From an uncultured Bacteroidota bacterium (GTDB taxonomy: Bacteria; Bacteroidota; Bacteroidia; Chitinophagales; Chitinophagaceae), in the NCBI GenBank assembly GCA_903905685.1, contig CAIVHI010000299.1, forward strand, positions 1-15,014: 15,014 nt of DNA, in the 5' to 3' direction. Below, piece after piece: positions 7,293-14,382 of this stretch. A program made the translations under genes and the position numbers. The stretch's first letter is position 1. Each line of letters starts with the position of its first letter. Below the pieces are notes generated by a model. It was given only the letters and a program-made list of their open reading frames with translations, did no database searches and was not told where the DNA came from.

Positions 7293-8438
7293 TCACACCA
7301 CGGTGAGTAGGGCGTAGGCATAGGTGAATCGGCCGCTCTCGGGAACCGAAAGCAGGATGCGGTGGCCGGGCTTCAGCTTGCCCGACGACATCAAGGCATC
7401 CAATGCCAGATATATGGAGGCGGAGCCCACGTTCCCAACGCTGTCCAGATTCATGAACCATTTTTCGCGGGGCAAGTGGATGCCGCGATCCAGAAGCGTT
7501 TGCTCCAATCCCGGTGCAAAGTAATAGGACGATATATGGGGCAGTAGAATGTCGATGCTTTCGGCTTGCACGTGGTGGCGACCCAAGGCCACTTCCACGC
7601 TCTCTGCACCCTTCACCAAGATGAATTCGTCAAGCAGCTTGGTATCCTGCTTAATGGCGAACACCGACTCTGTGAGCCATTCCTCGGTGCTGTAGTCGCT
7701 CCAAGGCTTGATAGAGCCATCGACCCGTTTATCGCCACCTGCATACATGCAAGTTTCGAGCTCGAATGCGTAAGACAGGGTTTCTATCCATTCTATACGC
7801 AAAGAGAGACCCGTACTCGAGGGTTCGTTTTGCAACAATAACGCGCCGGCGCCATCGGAGAGCATCCAGCGCAGGAAATCCTTTTTGAAGGCAACCACCG
7901 GCTTTTGCGACAAAGAGGCCAAGTGATCGGCCTCGGCATTGTATTTCTCGGCCTTCATCCACGACGATACCCGCTCGGACCCCGTGCAGATGCCGTTGCG
8001 GCTATTGCCCGATTTTACCGACATGAAGGCATACTTCATGGAGCTCATACCGGCACAACATATGCCCGATGCCGAGTTGAGCTCCATAGGCTTGTTCCGC
8101 AACAGGCCGTGAACCATGGATGCGTGAGACGGCAGGAGGGAATCGGGGGTGGAGGTGCCGCACGAGAGCAATTCCATTTGGGTGGCAGAAAAACGGTCGT
8201 CTAACAGGGATTGCACCGCCAGTGCCGTCATCTCGGCATTGTTGTGGGTGGCATTGCCGGCCTCATCCAATGCATAATGCCGACTTACTATACCGTTGTT
8301 CTTCAGTACCAATCTGCGGGCTTTGGATGCGGCATCGTTGATGCGCCCCAAGTAATCCTCCATCCTATCGTTGGAAACAGGATTGTTGGGGAGGAATTTC
8401 CCCGTTTTCGTGATATAAACATCGAACATGCTCGCCAT
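7293..8438 (-). CDS. darB: DarB-type ketosynthase III, dialkylresorcinol biosynthesis
   Basis: This 381-residue thiolase-fold protein has the complete ketosynthase III triad. Cys128 in SGICCAGM, His301 in LLPHISSYYF and Asn336 in SVGNVGSASI correspond to FabH Cys112, His244 and Asn274. The N-terminus (VYITKTGKFLPNNPVSNDRMEDYLG) and the GTSTPDSLLPSHA segment resemble the DarB branch rather than housekeeping FabH, whose motifs differ around the His (HQAN). Characterised DarB enzymes condense a beta-ketoacyl thioester with an enoyl-type acyl thioester and cyclise the product to a 2,5-dialkylcyclohexane-1,3-dione in the cytoplasm. DarA then aromatises this to a dialkylresorcinol. The start lies 4 nt after the darA stop, which fits an obligate pair; Met4 is an alternative start. 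No acyl carrier protein or arylpolyene gene lies nearby. Confidence 0.88.
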   Translation of the reverse strand: MASMFDVYITKTGKFLPNNPVSNDRMEDYLGRINDAASKARRLVLKNNGIVSRHYALDEAGNATHNNAEMTALAVQSLLDDRFSATQMELLSCGTSTPDSLLPSHASMVHGLLRNKPMELNSASGICCAGMSSMKYAFMSVKSGNSRNGICTGSERVSSWMKAEKYNAEADHLASLSQKPVVAFKKDFLRWMLSDGAGALLLQNEPSSTGLSLRIEWIETLSYAFELETCMYAGGDKRVDGSIKPWSDYSTEEWLTESVFAIKQDTKLLDEFILVKGAESVEVALGRHHVQAESIDILLPHISSYYFAPGLEQTLLDRGIHLPREKWFMNLDSVGNVGSASIYLALDALMSSGKLKPGHRILLSVPESGRFTYAYALLTVV

Positions 8439-8442
8439 TTGC

Positions 8443-9348
8443 CTATGCTACCCCTTGAAAATAGTTGCGATCCCTACTTATTTGCTTGATTTTTAACGGG
8501 AGCGTAATGACGTGCAAGATATACACAATTGGCGATATAAGCCATATAGCAAGAAATAAATATATATTAAACAACTTCAAAAGCATCGGCCTCGAATTTG
8601 GATGCCCCACAATGAGGCGTGCCCACTTGGCAAACAACTTGTTGCCCGTGCGGTCGGTAAGCACCAAGAAAGGCTTGATGCGCACCCCACCCCCTTCCAC
8701 AATTTGAGGTTGCAGTAAATCATAATTTCCAGCCATCAGTGCAGCCAGTATCATGGCACCGAAACCCGAAGCACCTTCTACATCCTTCTGCGATACGCCG
8801 GGCAGCGGAAGGACACCCCAGTGCTTCTTCTTAATGCCGGAGAACATCCACCCCACAATGGTGATGACGCTGATGAGGTTGCCGGCCTGGTCTACCAACG
8901 CGATATTGCCCACCAATCTCGCACCGGCATCTTTTAGCATTGTTTTGACCTTTTCCTGCGCAATAATCCACATGTTCCTCGACCCATTGATGGTGACGAC
9001 GCGAGTTTCTTTCAAAATGCACCTACCCTCGGCCGACTGCAGAAAGGAATTGGCCGGAATGGAGGGCGACAAATACCAAGTCTGGTAGAAGAACAGTACC
9101 AGGTCGTAACGTTGACCCAATACTTTGGGCGGAATCGGGTGCAGTGGTACCGGAGTTTGAAGGAAAGTCTCGGGGAACACGCCAAAAAAGGCATCTCGCG
9201 GCCACGGAAATGGGAAGGGTGTAACCGGCAGTATTTCATGAAAGGTTACCTCCACATTGCCCGATTGCAGGAGCGGCCGCACCACAGATTGGGCTATTTC
9301 CCGAAGTTGGCCCGTTTGGGTATAGTAGACTACAAGGACTTTCTTCAT
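8443..9348 (-). CDS. darA: DarA, dialkylresorcinol-forming aromatase (flavodoxin-like)
   Basis: Starting at 9348 gives 301 residues (MKKVLVVYYTQTGQL...); the frame extends 9 codons further but without family resemblance. The N-terminus is a flavodoxin-like fold with an FMN phosphate loop TQTGQ (residues 10-14). Segments such as FPFPW, YDLVLFFYQTWYLSPSIPANSFL, INGSRNMWIIAQEKVK and NIALVDQAGN are what I know from Bacteroidota proteins annotated as dialkylresorcinol condensing enzyme DarA. A hydrophobic C-terminal helix (about 258-284, IYLFLAIWLISPIVYILHVI) with a basic tail suggests membrane anchoring, suitable for lipid-like products. In characterised systems DarA oxidises the cyclohexanedione made by DarB to a 2,5-dialkylresorcinol, which can be esterified with an aryl polyene to form flexirubin. 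It lies 66 nt downstream of the GluQ-like gene on the same strand. Confidence 0.88.
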   Translation of the reverse strand: MKKVLVVYYTQTGQLREIAQSVVRPLLQSGNVEVTFHEILPVTPFPFPWPRDAFFGVFPETFLQTPVPLHPIPPKVLGQRYDLVLFFYQTWYLSPSIPANSFLQSAEGRCILKETRVVTINGSRNMWIIAQEKVKTMLKDAGARLVGNIALVDQAGNLISVITIVGWMFSGIKKKHWGVLPLPGVSQKDVEGASGFGAMILAALMAGNYDLLQPQIVEGGGVRIKPFLVLTDRTGNKLFAKWARLIVGHPNSRPMLLKLFNIYLFLAIWLISPIVYILHVITLPLKIKQISRDRNYFQGVA

Positions 9349-9369
9349 TCCCGTAAAAATAGGGATTAG

Positions 9370-9382
9370 CCCCAATATGGGG
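9370..9382. repeat. Short palindrome upstream of darA
   Basis: CCCCA-ATA-TGGGG has perfect 5-bp arms and a 3-nt centre. It lies 21 nt before the darA start, in the gap after the GluQ-like gene. It could be an operator or a small RNA hairpin; no T-run follows on either strand. Confidence 0.3.
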
Positions 9383-9414
9383 TTTGAAATAATCTTGATT
9401 CGGGTATTGCCGTA

Positions 9415-10320
9415 CTACAGCCAACCACGTTTCCGAGCCGCAGCATCAGCCAATTCCGTCCAGTTGGTCACCAGCTCATGAACCGAAAGGAGCTCAGCTA
9501 CCGAGTTCACGACATCGCTCGATTCGAACCCGTGCATCCGTCTAAAGCGGACGGATTGTGCACCTTCGGACTTAGAAAGTTTGCGGCCTCCGACATCGGT
9601 AACCAAGTCGTGGTGGAAAAACGAAGTTCGTTCGAAATCCTCCAAGCCGGCCGCCCGTGCCAGCACCAGTTGTGCAATCGTAGACTCCAGAAGGTCGGCA
9701 CCACGCACCACCAGGTCTACCCCGAAATGCACATCGTCGGCCACCGAAGTGGTCTGATAGGCAGGAAACCCGTCTTTCTTTCTCACGACAAAATCGCGCA
9801 TGGCTGCGGGTAGCGACAGGAGCTGCGGTTGGCCATGCACATCTAATACGTTTACGGGCGCGCAACCCTCAGTGTCTAGCCGCCAAGCTACGCCCGGCGT
9901 ATCCAGCGGCAATTGCCGATGCCTGCATTTGCCGGGGTAACCACCATCGTTGCCCGACCAAAATATTTCGCTTCGCGAACACTTGCAGGCAAATAGGCGA
10001 CCCGAAGCCTTCAGCCGTTCCAAAACATCGTTGTAAAGGGGTAGCCGCAGCATTTGCGACCAATTGGCTTCGAACTCGACCAAATTACGCGGGCCCATAT
10101 CAACCGGGATTCTCAGGAATTCGATGGTTTCGAAAATATTGGCCACATAACGCGTGGCGGTGCGCTCCCTATCCATGTCGTCTACGCGCAGCATGACAGC
10201 CGCGCCGGTAGCGCGTGCCAAAGCGGTAGTTAGGGCAAAAGAGGCTATGTTCCCCATATGGAGATAGCCACTTGGAGTAGGCGCAATGCGGGTGAGTCGA
10301 AAATTGCTAACGGAAGCCAT
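9415..10320 (-). CDS. Glutamyl-Q tRNA(Asp) synthetase-like protein
   Basis: The 301 residues cover only the catalytic half of a class I glutamyl-tRNA synthetase, with no anticodon-binding domain, as in GluQ enzymes. The HIGH-type motif is PTPSGYLHMGN (residues 14-24). The KMSKS-type motif is RKLSKS (246-251). Zinc ligands Cys112, Cys114, Tyr128 and Cys132 follow the CxC...Yx3C pattern of GluQ. The substrate region contains VVRGADLLEST. GluQ attaches glutamate to queuosine in the anticodon wobble position of tRNA(Asp) in the cytoplasm. One change is visible: the usual RIEDxD has become RVDDMD, placing Asp47 where glutamate-recognising enzymes carry Glu; I believe this is common in Bacteroidota homologues but cannot verify it. 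It may be the first gene of a transcript with darA and darB. A degraded -7-like GATACTTG ends 4 nt before its ATG. Confidence 0.82.
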   Translation of the reverse strand: MASVSNFRLTRIAPTPSGYLHMGNIASFALTTALARATGAAVMLRVDDMDRERTATRYVANIFETIEFLRIPVDMGPRNLVEFEANWSQMLRLPLYNDVLERLKASGRLFACKCSRSEIFWSGNDGGYPGKCRHRQLPLDTPGVAWRLDTEGCAPVNVLDVHGQPQLLSLPAAMRDFVVRKKDGFPAYQTTSVADDVHFGVDLVVRGADLLESTIAQLVLARAAGLEDFERTSFFHHDLVTDVGGRKLSKSEGAQSVRFRRMHGFESSDVVNSVAELLSVHELVTNWTELADAAARKRGWL

Positions 10321-10522
10321 GGTGCAAGTATCTCCACCGCAATATGCCGCTTTTTAGCGTAACGACAAACCGACCGCCGACCCACTACGTAGGCACAGGG
10401 TTTCAAAATGGCGAGCCAAGGCACTGTTGAATGCCCTACGACTATCCTACCCCGACTCCCAAAATAGATATGCCCCAGTGAGACCCGACTAAAAGTGAAC
10501 CCCGGTATATAGTAATCAAAAT

Positions 10523-10549
10523 TAAATTGACCGTGCGAAAATCAATTTA
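10523..10549. repeat. Perfect 8-bp inverted repeat across the dnaN promoter
   Basis: TAAATTGA (10523-10530) and TCAATTTA (10542-10549) form a perfect inverted repeat with an 11-nt spacer. The left arm contains the -33 TTG, and the right arm ends 2 nt before the -7 element. The placement is that of a repressor site, though an AT-rich region can give such repeats by chance. Confidence 0.4.
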
Positions 10550-10559
10550 TTTATCTTTG
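10527..10559 (+). promoter_or_regulatory. dnaN promoter
   Basis: TTG at 10527-10529 is followed after 22 nt by TATCTTTG at 10552-10559, a full match to the Bacteroidota -7 consensus. The dnaN ATG is 18 nt downstream. No DnaA-box cluster is visible in the upstream 250 bases, which otherwise hold only the divergent start of the GluQ-like gene. Confidence 0.75.
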
Positions 10560-10577
10560 CCAAAACATTAGATAAAA

Positions 10578-11699
10578 ATGCGTTTCATCGTAACTTCGAC
10601 TACCCTGCTGAAGAGTTTGCAGCAGATAAGCGGCATCATCAGCTCCAACACCGTATTGTCTGTATTGGAAGACTTCTTGGTGGAGTTGAAAGGCAACACC
10701 CTCACCCTGACCACCACCGACTTGGAAACCATGATGCGGGTGCACTTGGAGGTGATTGATGCCGAAGGCGAAGGAAAAATATGCATCCCTTCCAAAATCC
10801 TGTTGGAATACCTCAAGAATCTGCCCGAGCAGCCCATTACCTTCAATATCAATTTGCTCGAGTTGCAAGTGGAGATGTCGAGCAATGTAGGCAAGTACAA
10901 CATAGGTGGTGAAAAGGCGGACGACTTCCCGAAGGAACCTGCGCCCGAAAACACAACGTCTTTCAGCATGGCATCGCTCACCCTGCTGGAATGCATCAAC
11001 CGTACGTTGTTTGCCGTGAGTACCGACACCCTGCGCCCTGCAATGACCGGCGTATACTTCGAGATGGCTACCGACAGCCTGTCGTTCGTGGCTACCGATG
11101 CCCACCGCTTGGTTCAATTGCGCCGCAACGATGTGCCTTGCCCCATAGCCGACGGCTTCGTAGTTCCGAAAAAGCCGCTGCAACAGTTGAAGTCCACCTT
11201 ATCGAGCGATGACTCCATGGTGCAGATTTCCTACAACCAGAGCCACCTGTTCGTATCGGGCGACCACCTGAGTTTGAGCTGCCGGTTGATTGATGCCCGT
11301 TTCCCCGACTACAAGGCCGTCATCCCGATAGACAACCCTTACAAGCTGAACGTAAATAGGCTGGACTTCATGAGCGCATTGCGCCGCGTGTCCATCTTCG
11401 CCAATAAGTCGACCAGCCAGGTAGTGCTGGACATCAACGGCAATTCCATGCAAATCAGCGCGCAAGACATCGACTTCTCTTACGAGGGTCGCGAAATGTT
11501 GAGCTGCCAGTACAGCGGAGAAGACATGAAGATTGCCTTCAATGCACGGCTCATGGTGGAATTGATTGCGAATTTGGACGGCGAAGAAGTGCGCATGGAA
11601 TTGAGCAAACCGTCAAGGGCCGCAATTTTCCGCAACCTGGACAAGCCCGATACCGAGGACCTGCTGATGTTGATTATGCCGCTCATGGTGGGCATTTAA
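10578..11699 (+). CDS. dnaN: DNA polymerase III beta sliding clamp
   Basis: The 373-residue length is that of a complete beta clamp with three similar domains. Recognisable positions are the N-terminal FIVTSTTLLKSLQQISGII, the domain 1 strand LTTTDLETMM, the domain 2 signature DTLRPAMTGVYFE with FVATDAHRLVQLRR, the RFPDYKAVIP segment, and the C-terminal LMLIMPLMVGI, whose last residues form part of the partner-binding surface. The clamp encircles DNA and tethers the replicative polymerase and repair proteins. It stands apart from dnaA, gyrB and recF in this window. Its own promoter (10527-10559) drives it, and the inverted repeat over that promoter may regulate it. No clear terminator follows; only a 5-bp hairpin in an AT-rich stretch lies near 11713-11725. 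Confidence 0.97.
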   Translation: MRFIVTSTTLLKSLQQISGIISSNTVLSVLEDFLVELKGNTLTLTTTDLETMMRVHLEVIDAEGEGKICIPSKILLEYLKNLPEQPITFNINLLELQVEMSSNVGKYNIGGEKADDFPKEPAPENTTSFSMASLTLLECINRTLFAVSTDTLRPAMTGVYFEMATDSLSFVATDAHRLVQLRRNDVPCPIADGFVVPKKPLQQLKSTLSSDDSMVQISYNQSHLFVSGDHLSLSCRLIDARFPDYKAVIPIDNPYKLNVNRLDFMSALRRVSIFANKSTSQVVLDINGNSMQISAQDIDFSYEGREMLSCQYSGEDMKIAFNARLMVELIANLDGEEVRMELSKPSRAAIFRNLDKPDTEDLLMLIMPLMVGI

Positions 11700-11759
11700 G
11701 CCCCGTTATGTCGTTTTTGCAAAACACTCCCAACAGGACTATTCCTTTTTCGCCATTGC

Positions 11760-12188
11760 ATGAAGAAACTCATCGTCATCATCTTCTTCAGTTGGGTGTG
11801 CGGTTTTGCCGCCAAGGCTCAGTCTAAGGAGGAAAAAGCCATTCGCGCCATGCTCGACGCCCAGGCCGCAGCTTGGAATGCGGGCAGTGTAGATGGCTTT
11901 ATGCAGGGCTACTGGGATAACGACAGCATGTTGTTCATCGGCTCCAAGGGCCCCCGCTACGGCTACCAAAAAACGCTGGAGCGCTATCAGGAAGCCTATC
12001 CTGACCCCGACCACATGGGCACGCTCACAACAGTACCCCTCAAAATAACCCGCCTATCGAAGGAATACTACTTCGTGGTAGGCCATTGGGAACTAAAGCG
12101 CAAAGCAGGAGACGTGGGCGGCTCTTACACCTTACTACTGAGGAAAATCAAGGGTAAGTGGGTGATAGTGTGCGACCATAGTAGTTGA
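11760..12188 (+). CDS. Secreted SnoaL/DUF4440-like protein
   Basis: This is a 142-residue protein with a signal peptide (MKKLIVIIFFSWVCGFAAKAQ, cleaved after about residue 20). The mature part fits the NTF2-like DUF4440 fold: an amphipathic first helix EEKAIRAMLDAQAAAWNAGSVDGFMQGYWDN, then a strand SMLFIGSKGPRYGYQKTLERY, and closing strands YYFVVGHWELKR and YTLLLRKIKGKWVIVCDHSS. In this family a pocket inside a curved sheet binds small molecules, but most exported members have no known substrate. It lies 60 nt after dnaN on the same strand and could be read from the dnaN promoter, with no functional link implied. Family membership is based on pattern and length. Confidence 0.82.
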   Translation: MKKLIVIIFFSWVCGFAAKAQSKEEKAIRAMLDAQAAAWNAGSVDGFMQGYWDNDSMLFIGSKGPRYGYQKTLERYQEAYPDPDHMGTLTTVPLKITRLSKEYYFVVGHWELKRKAGDVGGSYTLLLRKIKGKWVIVCDHSS

Positions 12189-12291
12189 GGCGCTTTCTAC
12201 GGTGTGCATGGCAGATGCCACCATATTGGCCCATGCAGGTAGCATGTTGCCACCCCGCCCATAAAACAAGACGCGCCCGCAATTTTGGGGT

Positions 12292-12750
12292 ATGAACAAA
12301 ATACCCGCAGGCACCACCAAGAAAGATTTCGCAAAATTCCTGTATACCCGTCAGGAATTGCCAAACGCTGCAATAGCGCTCTCCGTAGGCGTTGAAGAAT
12401 ACACGGTGCGCAAGTGGGCGGCCGATGGCGCTTGGGACGGCATGAGGCAAGGCTTGAAAACCGGGGCCAAAAGCAATGTGGTGCGCCTCCACAAACTCTT
12501 GGAGGGACTATGCGAAAAAGTAGCGGCCGACCCTGAGCCCAACCCCAAGGACGTAGACCTCATCCTGAAATACTCGGCGGCAATCAAAAATTTGGAACCC
12601 GAGGTCGGCATTTGCGAAATCGTGGAAGTCGCAGAATTGTTCGTGCTCTGGTTGCGCACCCAAAACCTGGCTTTGGCCAAGCAGACCGCAGCCTTGCTTG
12701 ACAAATTCATTGCTCTGAAAGTGAAGGAGAAAAAAGGGGAAATCCTTTGA
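12292..12750 (+). CDS. Small HTH protein resembling a phage terminase small subunit
   Basis: The 152 residues begin with a helix-turn-helix: TRQELPNAAIALSVGVEEYTVRKW (residues ~19-42) followed by the AADGAWDGMR element. The combination of a sigma-like HTH with a trailing tryptophan and Arg/Lys is characteristic of phage small terminases and DUF1804-type proteins of Mu-like phages. The remainder is helical (RLHKLLEGLCEKVAADP, then a ~55-residue helical tail ending KVKEKKGEIL), which would suit oligomerisation. No large terminase, portal or capsid gene is present, so this is either a domesticated phage relic or a chromosomal DNA-binding protein. A -7-like CAATTTTG ends 4 nt before the ATG, the same spacing as at hemW. 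Its stop is 7 nt from the end of the convergent cyclophilin gene. The phage assignment rests on motif layout only. Confidence 0.7.
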   Translation: MNKIPAGTTKKDFAKFLYTRQELPNAAIALSVGVEEYTVRKWAADGAWDGMRQGLKTGAKSNVVRLHKLLEGLCEKVAADPEPNPKDVDLILKYSAAIKNLEPEVGICEIVEVAELFVLWLRTQNLALAKQTAALLDKFIALKVKEKKGEIL

Positions 12751-12757
12751 GCACCCC

Positions 12758-13459
12758 CTAAACCTTCTTCTTGCGCCTCAAGAATGAAAAGAAACCGTGC
12801 TTTTGTTTGGGTGGCTCCACCACGCGTGCAGAAATGATATGTACATCGCCAAGGGGGCGATCAGAACGGTTGCGGCGAACGCTTGCAATCTTGTCAACGA
12901 CCTCCATGCCCTCCAACACTTCGCCAAACACCGTATAGTCACCATCCAATTGCGGTGTGCCGCCTATGGTCTTGTAGATATCGCGTTGGGCCTGCGTGTA
13001 ATGCAGACCTTTGTGCTGCACGTTATTGTCCAATTCGGCGTCCGAGCATTTCCTACCCTGCACAATGTAGAACTGGCATGCAGAGCCGGCTTTGTCGGGC
13101 GTATTGTTGCGGGCCACACCCAGGGCTCCACGTTTATGGATGTTCGAATCGTTGAACTCCGCAGGAACCGTGTATCCCAACCCACCCATGCCCAACATTT
13201 GGTCGGGCTTGGCATGGCGCGATGTGGAGTCGCCCCCCTGAATCATAAATTGGGGTATGACGCGGTGGAAGAGGATTCCATCATAATAATGTTCCTTCGC
13301 CAGCTTCACCATATTGGCCGTATTCTTAGGCGTATTGTCGTAGAGCATAATCAAGATGCGGCCCGAATCCGTAATCATCTCGAGTTTATTGGTTTGGGCA
13401 ACTGCCGCAGCCGCGCAGCAGCACGCCAGCAAAATTGTAAATATGGCTCTTCTCATCAT
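12758..13459 (-). CDS. Exported cyclophilin-type peptidyl-prolyl isomerase
   Basis: I start at 13459 (MMRRAIF...), giving 233 residues; the frame continues upstream to 13555, but a -7 promoter element lies inside that extension. A short signal peptide covers residues 1-21. It could be cleaved at AVAQ, or processed as a lipoprotein at the LLAC of residues 10-13. The cyclophilin domain retains the catalytic centre: Arg66, Phe71, Met72 and Gln74 in FHRVIPQFMIQGGD, and Gln129-Phe130 in GSACQFYIV. A ~40-residue insert before YTVFGEV is typical of Bacteroidota members. The C-terminus carries a basic tail (FFSFLRRKKKV) absent from the paralogue at 13708. It should speed proline isomerisation during folding of exported proteins in the periplasm. 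Confidence 0.92.
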   Translation of the reverse strand: MMRRAIFTILLACCCAAAAVAQTNKLEMITDSGRILIMLYDNTPKNTANMVKLAKEHYYDGILFHRVIPQFMIQGGDSTSRHAKPDQMLGMGGLGYTVPAEFNDSNIHKRGALGVARNNTPDKAGSACQFYIVQGRKCSDAELDNNVQHKGLHYTQAQRDIYKTIGGTPQLDGDYTVFGEVLEGMEVVDKIASVRRNRSDRPLGDVHIISARVVEPPKQKHGFFSFLRRKKKV

Positions 13460-13474
13460 TTGGTACGCTTGCTG

Positions 13475-13482
13475 CAAAAATA
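13475..13482 (-). promoter_or_regulatory. -7 promoter element of the first cyclophilin gene
   Basis: On the minus strand this reads TATTTTTG, a full TAnnTTTG match, 15 nt before the ATG at 13459. No good TTG lies at the expected -33 distance. Its position decides the start codon, because translation cannot begin upstream of it on this transcript. Confidence 0.5.
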
Positions 13483-13707
13483 AGGAAAAACAGATGCACA
13501 CTTTCAGGCCATCGACATGGAAACAATTAGGACAGGAAATAGTCTGGTCCACCACATTAACGCTGAAATCCAGACGGGAAACAGCCCTCAGCGTGGCGCA
13601 CCCTCCTCAATTTTTCCAAATTATGGGGTAATCATTGAAGGATAGGCATTCCCCGTTTATGGACTAGAGGCCAGAAGCATCGGCAAAGGCCGAATGTAAA
13701 CCGAGAC

Positions 13708-14367
13708 TCAATTCTCCCACCACCTCTTCCTGTAAATAGACACCCTGCGGATACGGATGTCTTTCACCGGGCGGTCGTTCTTATCCCGATCTACAGTAGC
13801 AATTTTGTCAACCACATCCATACCCCAAACCACCTCGCCAAACACCGTATAACGGCCGTCCAGTTTGGGCGTACCGCCTTTCATGCGGTACACTTGGCGT
13901 TGTTTTTCGGTAAAATGCCGCTTGTTCTTTTTTGAAATACTGTCCAGTTCCGGGTCGGTGTAGGTCTTGCCCACCACTATGTAGAACTGGCACGCAGAGC
14001 CCGCCTTGTCGGGCGTTGAATCTCGCGCTACACCCAGTGCGCCGCGCTTGTGGAAACACTCATCGTTGATTTCGGCAGGCACGAGGAAAGGCAAGTCGCC
14101 ATTGCCCAGCACCGTGCCCGAGGCCGCATGCTTGGAGTCGGGGTCACCACCTTGAATGACGAAGTTCGGAATGACGCGGTGAAACAGCAGGCTGTCATAA
14201 AAATGCTCTTGTGCCCGTGCCACCATGTTGGCGGAGTTCAGCGGCGTGTTGTTGTACAGCTTCAATAGGATGTTGCCGTAGTCGGTCTCCACAAGGATTT
14301 TGGTGGTCTTGGCATACCCCAAAGTGGTAACCAACACCAAAACAAGCAAGGAAATTACTCTCTTCAT
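13708..14367 (-). CDS. Exported cyclophilin-type peptidyl-prolyl isomerase (second copy)
   Basis: This is a 219-residue paralogue of the cyclophilin at 12758-13459. The signal peptide is clear (MKRVISLLVLVLVTTLGYAK). The active site shows Arg64, Phe69 and Gln72 in FHRVIPNFVIQGGD, with Val70 replacing the usual Met, and Gln127-Phe128 in GSACQFYIV. The same long insert ends in GGTPKLDGRYTVFGEV. It lacks the basic C-terminal tail and ends RKRWWEN. It starts 15 nt after the membrane-protein gene upstream, with no promoter of its own visible, so the two are probably co-transcribed. The 248-nt gap to the other cyclophilin holds a weak hairpin (13678-13696) without a T-run. The pair looks like an old tandem duplication. 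Confidence 0.92.
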   Translation of the reverse strand: MKRVISLLVLVLVTTLGYAKTTKILVETDYGNILLKLYNNTPLNSANMVARAQEHFYDSLLFHRVIPNFVIQGGDPDSKHAASGTVLGNGDLPFLVPAEINDECFHKRGALGVARDSTPDKAGSACQFYIVVGKTYTDPELDSISKKNKRHFTEKQRQVYRMKGGTPKLDGRYTVFGEVVWGMDVVDKIATVDRDKNDRPVKDIRIRRVSIYRKRWWEN

Positions 14368-14382
14368 ATCTAATCGGTTGTA

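Noticed and set aside
7293..8438. Annotation as housekeeping FabH
   Set aside because: The sequence around the active His and the N-terminus differ from FabH, and it is coupled by 4 nt to darA.
10321..10577. A replication origin next to dnaN
   Set aside because: No cluster of DnaA boxes (TTATNCACA) or AT-rich repeat set is visible, and dnaA is not in the window.
10551..11183. A 210-codon minus-strand frame opposite dnaN
   Set aside because: Gln/His-rich shadow of dnaN, whose identity is certain.
12292..12750. Start of a prophage
   Set aside because: No large terminase, portal, capsid, tail, integrase or attachment repeats are present on either side.
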